In this document: positions 21,580 through 33,300 of the stretch, piece by piece
Numbering within the stretch: the stretch's first letter is position 1
Layout: every line of letters starts with the position of its first letter
Source: Sphaerulina vaccinii
Taxonomy: Eukaryota; Ascomycota; Dothideomycetes; Mycosphaerellales; Mycosphaerellaceae
Length of the DNA: 64,000 nucleotides
Direction: 5' to 3'
Assembly (NCBI GenBank): GCA_022570795.1
Contig: JAKUDP010000001.1
Span: 434,001-498,000 of the forward strand
The notes under the pieces: generated by a model
Told to the model about the DNA's origin: nothing
The model's database searches: none
What the model saw: the letters and a program-made list of their open reading frames with translations, nothing else
Program-made: the position numbers and the translations under genes

Positions 21580-22162
21580 GCCGATGCTGACATGCGCTCT
21601 TGTGGAAGGAAGCAGCTGTATTTGTGCTTAAAACTGGTAAGAGATCCATGGTGAATACTGATAGCACCAAAGCAGCTGACTTTGTCGATGTAGCATCGGG
21701 GTATGCTGCTCAAAGAAATCTGGTGTTGGAGGTGGTGACCTGCTGGTCAGCGGTGGCATCAGCTTGCTTCACCCTCAGCATGGCTTTGGCCACATATTCG
21801 TGGCTATCAGGTAGTCAACGTCGATGGCAAGATCCTGAAAGAGAACCAGAAGCTGTTTTGAAGGACGGATTGCCTTGAGAGTGAAGCGTTTGCAGCCCTA
21901 ATGTGGAGTGAAGTCTTGCCCTAATCTTGATGCCTGATGAGGCGCTGTACTTAGGACAAGCTACTGTGCTGCCTGCGCATCTGTTATATCTGCTTAGCAA
22001 GCAGTGCGGAGCGTAGACAGGAAACTTGCTCAATAGCTTAACATGTCCAGATCCTTCGTCTGCATATGAAAACATTGAAGGCATACCGAGTCTGCTGTGT
22101 TGCCATAAGTCTCTAATCCTTGATATCGCGAACTTATTTCGACACAGCATTAAATCGCCGTC
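21580..22162. other. intergenic region between divergent genes
   Basis: 583 bases with the promoters of the unknown protein (minus) and the MAPEG gene (plus). Short frames only; nothing supported. Confidence 0.5.
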
Positions 22163-22886
22163 ATGTCCACCCATCCACTCGATACTTCTCTAGTGGGCCG
22201 TGTCGTCGCATTAGCAGCATGGACTTTCTTCATGGAAGTGTGGATGTGAGCCATTTCCCAGATGCGGTGCTGGAGGCAACCCTAATTGGTCCATAGGTAT
22301 ACTTATCGCCTCTCCGATATGAAGCGCTACAAGATGAACCCTCAGCCTGGTATCACCTTAGCAGAGTTGAATGTCAAGGTGTGTATTGCAAACTGCCTGT
22401 CTCCCTAGCCCACACCCCTCGTGATCAGCAATCAAAGGTCGAGCTCTGAAGCTCCATCGAACGATCCTGCAATGCGGTCTGGGATTGCAAAGTCTTGCTT
22501 GCTTCTCACAAACGGAGATGATCCTGAGTCCAGAGCACGATTCGGCGACGTTCAAGAGCTCGACGTGAGCAACCCTGTCCCTGTTTCCATTTTCTGATGT
22601 GTTGCAGATCCCTCGCCACCGACAATGGCCAGCGGACAACTACAATCATCTCCATGAGCAGCCCACGGTCTTCTATGCCGTGGCGCTCAGCTTGACGGTG
22701 CTGGGAGAGATCAATGTCCTGACGCAAAGCTTAGCTTGGGGGTATGTCGCCACCAGGGTAGCGCACAGTCTAGTCCAAAGCTTGTCAAATGTGTCGTTTA
22801 CCAGATTCAAAGTCTTCGCCATGTCAGGCGCTCTGTTGGCAGCCATGACTGGCAGAGCAGGTTGGGTGTTGCTGAACCGGGAGTGA
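22163..22886 (+). CDS. MAPEG-family membrane protein (glutathione/eicosanoid-type)
   Basis: Exons 22163-22245, 22297-22378 and 22608-22886 encode 147 aa. The MAPEG fold is four transmembrane helices with a glutathione-binding site on the cytosolic face; microsomal glutathione transferases and related enzymes belong here. Helix 1 lies in LVGRVVALAAWTFFMEVWM; the family motif DNYNHLHEQPTVFYAVAL follows at about residue 63; then a helix with GYVATRVAHSLVQS and a last helix (FKVFAMSGALLAAMT). Asn-His before the Glu-Gln-Pro and the Arg of ATRVAHS are the residues usually kept. The second intron is 229 bp, far longer than the local norm, so a missed short exon there is possible. The fungal substrate is unknown. 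Confidence 0.82.
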
Positions 22887-22990
22887 AAAGGTAGTCAAAA
22901 CGTTGGCATTTTCCGCCTGGGGTATATGAGAATTTCGCGCCGCCCAATGCATCGCTATCTGTACAGCGCCAAACCAGTCATGATCTCCGC

Positions 22991-23510
22991 TCATATTCTA
23001 TATGGCTCAGCCATGTGATACGGACTCCATACACCTCTTACACTTTCATTCAAACTCTTCACCGGCTTCGTCACCCTTCTTAGCTTCTCGCCATTTGCAT
23101 TTCTTAGTAGCAGAACCTTCTGCATGATCTCGTTCGGGTCCATGTTTCGTACACAGACAGGCTTCGTCCGTCCATTGATATATGTGCCTGTGACGACGGG
23201 ATGTCTGCCAGGTCGAGGCGAGACTGTGATTTCGATGGACGGATTTTCCTGGGCGAACGCGGAGAGGCGCGATTTGATGAATGCGCTGTGGTATTTTAGT
23301 GCAGGCGCATAGGAGAGAACATATCGTGCTCACTTCAGGCCTCTACTGCTGCCAGCCCAGTCGCAATAGTGGAAGTCGAGGCGTTTGCATTGCAGGATGA
23401 ACGCTCCTACGCCGTTCTATGTATCGTGTCAGAGATGTTTCATTCTAGTGCTCTCTGGAAAAAAGACATACTTGAGGCTTTGCCACTGCTTTGAGCGCTG
23501 CGAGAGGCAT
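22991..23510 (-). CDS. MRPL51: mitochondrial large ribosomal subunit protein mL43
   Basis: Component of the mitochondrial 54S ribosomal subunit (L51/S25/CI-B8 domain, thioredoxin-like fold). Three exons, 23510-23472, 23416-23334 and 23285-22991, give 138 aa; introns are 55 and 48 bp. The spliced protein begins MPLAALKAVAKPQNGVGAF, continues with CKRLDFHYCDWAGSSRGL and AFIKSRLSAFAQENPSIEI, and then the domain core TVSPRPGRHPVVTGTYING and RTKPVCVRNM, ending with a basic helix LRRVTKPVKSLNESVRGVWSPYH. No single unspliced frame shows this gene, which is why it is easy to miss. Order and length match fungal mL43. The gene converges on the MAPEG gene 104 bp away. Confidence 0.92.
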
Positions 23511-25897
23511 CTTGACGTGATACTGTGATACTGCTCTACGCAACTCATATCGTGGTCTCTTCCGCGGCGAGCTCGAGTGCACGTGACGCTGTGCTTGGCG
23601 CTTACTAAATTGCTTCCTGCTGACAACTTCCCCCGTCCACTTCTTCGCACTCCGCCAACAACTCCTTACTCACCAGCATCTATTTCGACATCACCGACTG
23701 GACCAACGCTTTTCCAGCAACATCCTCACCAAGTCTTGCAAACCCGACTCAATGATGTATCCCTCCAGCATACTCCCAGGACCATGACGATCACGTTTCG
23801 TTCTTGGCAGTGGAAGAAGCCTTGATCTCCGTGGTATACACTGGGTTTAGGCGAGATGCTGGTGCTCATCACTGCAGAGTGCACGAGGACATTATGTTCG
23901 CCGCCGCCCTGATTACCGAGAAATTGGTGTACCTGAAGAAGAAGGTGCACGAACTCATATCAAGCTGGTGGCATGAGAACGCACTGTTTTGAAGAACGCA
24001 CTGCTCTGAGAACACCATCCTTCTCGGCCGTGAGGGCATGCAGTAGAAGCTGCGCGGCCGCATATCAATACCCGCTTGACTGATCTGCGGACCATCTTGA
24101 TCACTGCGCGCACCGTCGAGCGCAACAACGAGGATGCATTGATCACAATGATTTTCAGCGGAGAACTTTAGAGACTGTTGTCAGGACGGCAAGGACGATC
24201 TGTCGATCATATGGAGTAAGCGATTTGTTGACCTCGCTCCTCCGTACGATCTTCGTGGGATACCGCGGTTATACCGGCCTCCAACAGAAATTCCGAATCC
24301 CCCACTAAGACAATGCCAACACACCGACCTATTCGCACAAAGGCAAGTGAACAGGTATGTCTCAGTGGGAATATCCTCGATTGATAACACAATATTCTCT
24401 GATATGCAACATATCCATCACAATTGCGATCTTTACCACTGACCAATTTCTACGAAGGCAGATTTCGGCGCGCCACTGCTGACTGTAGGGAATGAGACGA
24501 ACACGAACAATAGCCAAAGCCAAAGAGTGCCGTGATTAAGTCATCAGAAAGCCAAGAGCCTGGTTTGACCGAACACTATAGTCCATACAGAACGCCCGAG
24601 GACCCCTGTACCCAAGAGAATAGAACAACAGCAGAGCCCCCCTTGGCACCAATGGCACCACACATCATGACGCACCGAATACCGCTTCCCCTCATCTACA
24701 CAAGGCCCTGGATAGCAATGGATTGTTTCATGCTACGATAGGCTAAAGTCAGCATGCCCTCATCGCTACGCCACGTGATGATATGCATCCATTGCATTGA
24801 ACCTGGATGGCCCGCCAGCCATGAGGCTCAGTCCGTCATCAGGTTTCACAAGAAGATAACATGAAGATGCCGACAGCAGAACGGCGGTGAACCACTTACT
24901 GGCCCTTGTCTTCCTTCGTTGCTTGGCGGAAAACCTCAGGCCCTCAGCTGGTGGAGTGGAGCTCCATTGAACCATGCAAACAGGACAGATCATGAGAGCA
25001 TATGAGCACGGTACTCAGTGAACTGCTTGACGCATTCTAGAAGGGCTTATGTCGTGCACGGCCGTGAGGCCTCACTTTCGGGCAGACTGGGTTGTACCGT
25101 GGGATCTGAAAGTATATAGCGCGACATATCGCGTCAAGCGATCTGGACATCCTGGGTATGAGCGGTGTTTGTGGCAAAGGCGGGGCGGGTCTGCCAAGCA
25201 GCGTTTCGCATTGCTACAGCGCTCGCGTAGAGACAGCCCTCTGTGCACTATCTTCACGGCTACAGGAACGCCCAGCTCTTGGCCAAGACAGGCGACTCTC
25301 TCGTGTGTCGGCTACGACCGCATAGCATTCGCACAAACGGCCACATGCTAATCTGGGCTCATAGCACGTGCGACCGGTTCAACTCTTGCTTGGCAGTCTT
25401 TAGCGTCAACTGTGGAGCATACTGGGAACACCGCTCGTTGAGTGAATCACTATATACTTGGCATCTCAGACCACGGCGACATCTGCGGCCAGCATGTCAC
25501 AATAAGCATGACGCGAACATAGCGCCGTCAGACAATCATGCATGTTCACCTTGTCCTGGGAGGCATTCACAATAAGCACTGTCTATCAGGCACCGCTTGT
25601 ACTCACTGCTTCGGCTTGCAGTTCTACCGGCAGTCTATCCGACGACGATCTGCTGTGCAGTGCTCTAAGAAGCCGCCGAGATTGGGAAGATGGGGAAGAC
25701 ATGGCCATGTGCTTCAACTGTTGTGGGATCAGCAACACCAATTCTAAGACAACGTGCAACCATCGAAATCCCGAAGGCACTCGACGGGCTATCCCCAGTC
25801 GTGAACATCGCATGGGCCACTCTCGATAACATATGAAGACGGCGCAGATCTCTCGACTATGGTTCTTGGTTCAGCATCAGCTCCCAGATTAACAACA
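23511..25897. other. long gene-poor region
   Basis: 2.4 kb with no gene I can support. It begins with the mL43 promoter and ends with that of the Zn2Cys6 regulator. One stretch (23756-23992) looks protein-like and is listed separately. Elsewhere frames are short and carry no domain; I saw no terminal inverted repeats, LTRs or transposase motifs. Confidence 0.45.
23756..23992 (+). other. protein-like open frame without a start, possible exon or relic
   Basis: After an in-frame TGA the frame stays open for 78 codons and reads like a folded helical peptide: IPPAYSQDHDDHVSFLAVEE, then VVYTGFRRDAG, MFAAALITEKLVYLKKKV and a C-terminal SSWWHENALF. It has no ATG near its beginning and no recognised domain. 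It could be the last exon of an unrecognised gene or a decayed fragment. The amphipathic VYLKKKVHELISSWW end is the main reason to record it. Confidence 0.25.
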
Positions 25898-28153
25898 ATG
25901 TCTACCAAAGTACGTGCAGGTCGCGCCAACAGTATCGAAAGCAAGCAAGCACGTCGACAAGCTAACGCTTGCTTGCGCTGCTATGAGAAGAAAGTCAAAT
26001 GTGACATGGAAAGTCATGGCGGGCCATGCACTGGTTGTCTTCGGGATGGCATCACCTGTCAGAAGCGATCTCGCAAGCCTTACCCGTACGCTGAGCTCCA
26101 CATTACATCTGACAAGTACACCTTGCTTACATGCTTCCAGACCACGGAGAGAAGCCAGCAGTGCTGCATCTTCCACATCCAACAGCTCTCGAAGCTCTCC
26201 CACTCGCAGCAAGCCTGTGTCTTCATCACCACCTAGGAGTATTCCCTTCGAGTCACAACAGCCTCCTCCATTGTTCCCTTCTAAGCAGTTTGAATTTTCT
26301 GCACCGTTCCTGGAATCGCCTAGCAACGACTTTTTCGCACCTATGCACGACTTCTCCAACATGATACCTCACGCTACCGTGGAAGAGACTGGCATGACAG
26401 AGACAATGCCACCATTCAGTGGTAAGTCACCCTGATCCTCTCATTAAGTGTTGTCGCTCATCACAGATATACAGGTGATGACCAAGGCTATGCCTACCTA
26501 CTCAACATCTGCAACCCTGCTCGAGACCCCACGGCCCATCATCTCCTGCGTCACAAGTCCTCCATGAGCATACTTGAGTCAGAAGCATTGACCTATGCCG
26601 AAGCCAAAGGATGCTTCTCTATGCCGAGCCATGCTGTTTGCGAGGATCTCGTGCAGTGTTACTTTCACTATGTTCACCCAACTTGTCCTATCATGAATAT
26701 TGCAGACTTCCTGGAACAGTACACTGGAGGTGCTTTCGAAGACACCAGTCTTCTTCTACTATGGAGTATGTTCTCCGTTGCTGCCAATTTCGTATCCGAC
26801 GCAACATTGGCCATATTTGGATCCACATCTCGTGCTGAGCTCAGGAAAGTCATGTATGGTCGTGCCAAATGCCTTTATGACCTCGGATATGAACAAGACA
26901 CCATTACACAGATTCAATCTGCACTCCTTCTCGGTTTCTGGTACTCCGACTTGCAAGATCATGCACAATCATGGCACTGGACAGGAATCGCGATTGCATC
27001 TGCACAAACCATCGGTCTTCACAGAGACCCAGCCACACGGCAACTCGATCGTCCAGTGCCTGCATCTCGTCGGAAGCTACTGGCGAATATCTGGTGGTGT
27101 TGCTTCTCTCGCGATCGCTGGCTTAGTCTTGGTTACGATCGGCCACTCAGAATCAATGCAGCCGATTGCAATGTGCCTATGGTTGGCTCCGACTGCATGA
27201 TGCAGCTTCCGATTCGCGCACCACAAGCTTGGCTCAAGTACGTTCCTGCCGAACTTTCCCATCTTGGACCTATCTTGATAGGTCTACTACAGCTCTCCTC
27301 CGTGTTGGGAGATGTGTTGGCAGCCAACCAAATGCCACGCAAGACTGTGCTCGACATACAGACCATGACCAGCCTGGATCGACGGATCTCTGAATGTCTT
27401 CCAGACAAACAAGTTCGCGCCTTCCACTCGGATGTACTACTATTCTTTGAGTCACATGCCCGACTCCACCTCGAAGCGACTATGATCGCACTATACAAGC
27501 CATATGCTACAGAGTTCTCAACAACTCACGATAGCAGTCCGGACTCCACAACTGCACACCTGGCGAATGGCCGTGTCAAAGATGCATCAACACGAAGCAG
27601 CGGTATTCTTGACCGGCTCATTGCATCAGACTTGCTTCGCTTTGCAGGACCTATAATGATCCCACTACTGGTACCGAGCATGGCAGTCCATCACCTACAA
27701 GCAAAATCTCAAGATCCATTCACAAGCACGTGGAGTAGAACTCGACTGGACCAATGCCTTCTGGTGCTCAAGCGACTCGAAGACAATTATCCAGCTGCTG
27801 CTCTGGTACACCAACTTTTCGCAGATAAGAACACATCACACTCTCCATTTGACATGTCTAGAGACTCCGTCGGCAGCATCGAAAGGTCCCGAGAAGTCTC
27901 CACGGGCAGTCTCGACATCCCACAAGGCAATTTGCCACAATGGCAAGGCCTTCCGCTAGACATCCATGTCCCAGGAAGCCTATGCATTCCACATCCTACT
28001 ACAGCACAACAGTGGTCAAGTCCTGACCTCGACGTGCAAATACTGGACTCAGACTTTCCCGAGCTCTGGAACTTCTCACCTCCAGAGGGAAAGCTTTTCT
28101 TTCCTCTTGATGATATCCACGTGAACAGACTGGAATTCGGCACATGCGCCTGA
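25898..28153 (+). CDS. Zn2Cys6 transcription factor (fungal-specific TF domain)
   Basis: Nuclear DNA-binding regulator. Exons 25898-26085, 26141-26421 and 26475-28153 (introns 55 and 53 bp) encode 715 aa. The binuclear zinc cluster is complete at residues 26-55: C-X2-C-X6-C-X8-C-X2-C-X6-C, from ACLRCYEKKVKC to ITC, flanked by basic residues. A Ser/Pro-rich linker follows (residues 65-140). The middle-homology region starts near residue 200, with VHPTCPIMNIADFL, LLLLWSMFSVAANFV, QSALLLGFWYSDL, SWHWTGIAIASAQTIGLHRD and the typical RRKLLANIWWCCFSRDRWLSLGYDRP. The overall pattern is like regulators of the cutinase factor 1/FarB group, which control lipid or cutin use, but that link rests on general resemblance only. 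It is isolated, so neighbours do not show its targets. Confidence 0.9.
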
Positions 28154-30314
28154 TTATTCAACATTGTGCATGAAGACGAGATGGCATGATGATAATGATG
28201 TCTACGACAGGCATACATATCGAAATGCGACACGGAACGAAGCAGTAGAGGCAAATGTTTAGTAACTAAGTGGATCCGATTCTGTATAGTAGTGAGACCA
28301 TTCAAACAACGAATTCATTTTAACGCACTACCGAACGAGTTCACTCTCATTCACTAAACCCGGGAAGTTCGAATAAAGTTGCGCTACGACGGGCACGCTA
28401 ATACAGTCCGCGTCTAAAACAGTTAACTGTCGCTGACACATGGCCACTGCGCGGATAACAGCCTGGGGTGATGACGCGCAACACGATAGTTACAGGGGTC
28501 CTTGGATCTGCAAGGGTCCTTGCATATGGCGCCAGACAGCTCTCCGGCTGTTTGACAGTGCCTGAGCGGTGGAGGCGTGCGTTCTGTTAGACGCGGTGCG
28601 TTTGCGTTGGTAGGAAACTGTTCGTTCGAACGCTAGCAGTAGAGGTTGTATGTAGTGCTCATATAGAACTACACCAGTACTTAAGGTCTGTCTGGCTTGG
28701 CGACATTCGTAAGTAGGTTCAGACTTCTCATAGCACCGTTATCACTTCTCCACTGAACAGACATTGTCTCTGAGTATAGCAGACCAATCGACAATTATTA
28801 TCATGATCAAGAAAAAGAACGAAACACCGCATACCGGCAAATCGAGATCGAAATCGCCTAGCGTCCGATACGTGCTTGCTTTCTTGGAAAGAACGACTAC
28901 TACAATAAGCAGACAGCACGTCGCTGCCACGTGGGAGAATCTCCGAACTGCCCGTCAACCTCGTGAACCACCGAGTGGTTTGTACCCCTCACCAAGACTC
29001 AATGTCACTCGGCTGAACGAGGAGCGAGGAAACAATACATGCTTACGGCCTTGGCCCAGGTATGTTGCCGCAACAGGAAGGAGCATAGAGGAGAGTGGAG
29101 TGGTGTTCTGATGAAGTGGAATGCTGATGATCATGGAAATTGCTAACACAAGGTTTGCCATTCCGGCTCATCTACAGACCAGATCATGACCATGCCGCAA
29201 TGGTCCATGTTGCTGGCGATAATCATTAACCTCTGCTCGTACAGACATTCCCATCAGCGTCTAGAACAACAAGCCCGGAGATCGGAAGCAGAGCGAGAGC
29301 AGAGCGGGTGCTGAGCGAATCCGACCTTCCAGCCCGCCACCCGAAAGAAGTCCCGCTTCGGACTGAGATGGCTGCGCTGGGCATCAGAGATCGGTCATGT
29401 CTCTCCAAGATGCCCAGAGTCCTAACAAACACCGCCATGTGCCCTAAGGGAGACCGGTAAGGCTGCTCGCGTGGCAATGCACCGTGGCGGACGCCAAGAT
29501 TGCTAACACTACGTACAGAAACACCGATGTGAACAGAAACACCGATGTGAGGTATCAGAGCCGGTCCGAATGCGACGAACCGCAGCTTGTGAGGACTGTT
29601 TTGTCATAAGCCTTTGTCACTGCGTTGCAGCGTGGAAGAAGCGTTTGTCACGAAGGTTGTCATGGTGCCGATGAGCGGACAGATTTCGATCGCCCAGAGA
29701 CTGACCTTGCGATGCCCAGAGGAAGGCTGTCAGCAGGTCATTCCGTATGCTGCACCTTTCCTCGTGCGAGAGTATTGATGTGCAACTATCAGGCACCACT
29801 GTTAGAGTAGAGTGGCAACTGAAATGTAGCAATGGCAGCGGCAGTCGCTCGTGCCCCTTGGTCTGCCAACAATGGCGAAGCTTTAGGGAGAGCAGTCTCG
29901 ATAGCAGTCTCATGAAATGAGCAACAAGCCATTGAGGCTCAGAAATTGGCCAACCCAGTATGAGTGCAGGCCTCGCCCACAGGGGTGAACACATGAAGCC
30001 ACGTTGCAGCCTGACAGCGTGCTGACAGGGCGGAAGCAGATCAGGTGTCCTTTGATCAGATGTGTGTCTGCCTGCCTACGCTCTGCGGACGACGAGCCTT
30101 GAACCGGCGATCAGCAAAGATGTGGCCGAAGTCAGAGAGACCATATTTCGCGCAAAGAGTGTATCAGTCCTGTTGCTAGCGTGTGGTTGTGTGCTAGTCG
30201 TTGAGTCGCCGGCTATAATCGGCTGTTGGCAGCTCACAGCTCGGCCGAGTATACCGCTGTCCTGTTCATCGTTTAGAGACGCATCTCTCGCTTGACATCT
30301 TGTCTCATTTCCCC
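28154..30314. other. long gene-poor region between convergent genes
   Basis: 2.2 kb between the stop codons of the Zn2Cys6 regulator and Vps3. All frames are short and overlapping; no domains, no splice chains. The only structure seen is an 18-bp tandem duplication at 29515-29550. Confidence 0.5.
29515..29550. repeat. perfect 18-bp tandem duplication
   Basis: ACAGAAACACCGATGTGA occurs twice head to tail with no mismatch. Likely a recent replication-slippage event in noncoding DNA. Confidence 0.9.
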
Positions 30315-33300
30315 TCAACTTGCCACTACCCTCATCTCATCCTCAATAACGACCGGACCCATCTTCTCCTGCAAGTCAATAGCGTCCACGCTCTTCCTAA
30401 TGTTCTGCGCACTGCATAGCGCCTTCACGATCTCAGTTTCGTTCTTCTCCGCTACCAGTCTCCTGAACGCATGCACCAAGAATCCACTCACAAGTTCGAC
30501 GCACCAGCTGTCAGGGATTAGTTCCAGAACCTTGGCGACATCGAACCACCCACCAAACCTTTCCAGCAATTCTGCAGTTCTCTCGAGTCTTTCGGAAAGG
30601 TCCTGAATCTGAAAGAATTGATCTAGCAAGTAGTTGAACAGAATGCTCTGTTCCTCCTTGCTGGGCAGAGGTTGCGAAGGTTCGTGGGAAGAGGAAGGAT
30701 GAAAGATCGAACTGCCTCCGAGCAAACAGTAACGGACAGCAGTATCGAAGTCTCCCAGTCCATGTACGAGGAGGCGTAGAGCTTCTTCGTGTTTGCCTTC
30801 TCGGCCGTTCAAGATGATCATTTCAGGTACGAGTTCGTCGCTGTAAGGTGCCAGGCGTTCGCCAAGGGTGTGGACGTCGTATTTCGAGGCTGCACCATGA
30901 GAGCCGCCGATAAGTTGTAAGAGTCTGAGGCGATTATGCCACCACTCCGCTTCAACAGCATTGTCTGTGATGAACTGGCGATAGGTCGGTTTGGGTGGAA
31001 ACTGAGCGCGGTAGATATCGTAAGAGTCTTTGAGCATGATCCGGGACTCTTTGTTCTTTTCGAGCTCATCTAGGACGGTGTCGAGGTAGTAAGCGATGAG
31101 GTCGTTGACGTATTGAACGTGGTTCTTGCCGAAGACTAGGTGCTCGAGGTAGTCCTTGACCGCGTCTGGTGCTTTCTCTCTGAGTATGGCGACTGCTTCA
31201 TTGGGCTCGAATCGCACTCTACTCGCGTCGTCCGCGAAGATCTGTACGCCTAATCTGGGGTTTCTATTCGCGAGCCAGGCAGCATACTCCTGGACCAGAG
31301 CGACGTCTCGTATCTTGGCAAGATACTCGCGCATGACATGTTCACCTTCGATGAATTCGCCGCCTGCATCGTGTTCGCCGTCTAGGATCCGACGCCATGT
31401 CGCCAGGACTTTTGAGATGTCCCGGTAGTGCTTGTTCTGATACAATCGACTGAGTACATAAAGGCGTTGATATTGCTCGAGCAGTTGAGTAGCTCGCTGG
31501 AAGCAGTCCACGCCTTTGTCCACAACGCCGTACAGCTCTGTGCGTACAGAGCCTGGGAGCGCCGCTCCCCGAGGACTGTTCTGATCAAACATGAGTAGCA
31601 CGTGGAGCAGGGCCGCGTCAACGGACTGAAAGACGTGTGACTCATCGGCGACACTGCCGAAGCCCTTCTTCTTGCGCCAAGTTGTTAGATATCGCTTCAT
31701 CAAACTCAGCATATTGTCGCCATAAGCACCTGTGACGTCTCGCTCGATGTGGGTCAGATCGATGCCTGTCCGCAACCAGTCGATGGTGTCTCGGAGACCT
31801 TGCGGTAACCATATACCAAGTCCTTCTGCGATTTCCTGCTCAAGTGGGGGCACCAGCATTAGCATGATGCGTGGATCTATCTCGCCTGCTGTCAAAGCAT
31901 CCTCTGCTCGTCGCTTGTCGTGTTCGTAAGCAATCACTCCAGCCGCAGTCTGTAAGACGAGGTTGCCGAACAGAAGAAGGGCAGCCTTCTGCCGTACATA
32001 TGTAAGGGTCAAGAACTCAAGTTCATTGCGGGGATCCTGCCCACGTATACCATTGAAGACACGCTGTACAGCCGGGACGTCGATAGACAGCTTACCATCG
32101 TCGCTCTTCTGCATTGCTGCGCTTAGCTGTCTATCAAGCTGCATGAGAAGCGGCTCCTGCAGTATCCAGGAGACGCGATCGCTCGCATAGAGCAGCACAT
32201 TAGCCTGCACGTGAGCAAAGCGAGAAGCAAGCTTGTCTTCCTCTGTGTTGCGCGCTGTCTCCGCAGCATCCTCGTTGTCTGCTGTCGCATTCGTGATCTT
32301 CAGTCTACGCAATCGTAGACTCGTGCTTATACCAGTCGTAGATAGATCCGAGGCAGTGGTTGCATTGCGCAGACCGATGCCTGAAGGTGCGTCCGGAGCT
32401 GCGTCTTCCGCCATCTGGGCAATGGGAAGCCACTCTTTCGAGCGCTGCGCTTCACCAGGCTCAGCGTCCCATCGCTGCACCTCCACACATCTATGCCGCA
32501 CACCTTCGTGGTTACGCTGCACAACTGCTAGCACATAACCTTGACGAAGCGGATCACTCGGCATGTCTGGGCTTTGCTCAGGACCATGCAGCACGAGTGA
32601 TTCCGGGTAACTGGCGAACTCGATGGTCCCTCGAACGACGTCACCTTCCAGATTCACGAACATGCCAACGCCCGGGTCTGTCTTACTTGTTCCTGTTGTC
32701 AGCAGGAACTCATCAGGTGTGGGTGTGACGATGTTTGGCGGGAGTGGCTTCGGCTTTTCCGGTGATGCTGGTCTTTGTGACTCTGTTGACTGCCTGGCAG
32801 ATGAGACTGATGCTTCAGCCGCAACATCCTCTGGCACTGTTGCTGGAGGAGCTGCGTCTTCCGGTTTTGTGGGACTTCCCTCCCTGCTAGAGGCTACAGC
32901 TGGAGACTCGATGCCCTGTCGAGACGACCGTCTAGGTGGAAACGGCGAATTGCTATCTGGTCGCAGTCGACTAATGCTCTGTGGCTGGCCACCCAGACTC
33001 GTGATCCGCTGATGGGCTCTGCCCTGTCGCACAGGACTTCGAGAGGAGAAGCTACGAGCAGCAGGTCGTCCAGGCGTGATCGGTGGAGCAAGCTGTTGCT
33101 GTGGCATGGGAGGAGACCGAGGTGCGCTCGTCGAAGAGATGGAGAACAGCACGTTCTTACGCTGGTTCACGACGTCTAGCAGCGAGTACTCTTGTCCATC
33201 TGCCACACACGCTAGATCTCCTCGGCGCTCTAGCACTGATACTCCGCCTAATTCAATGTCCCTTATCTTGCGTGGCCGTGAATCCTCTCCGACTCTGATC

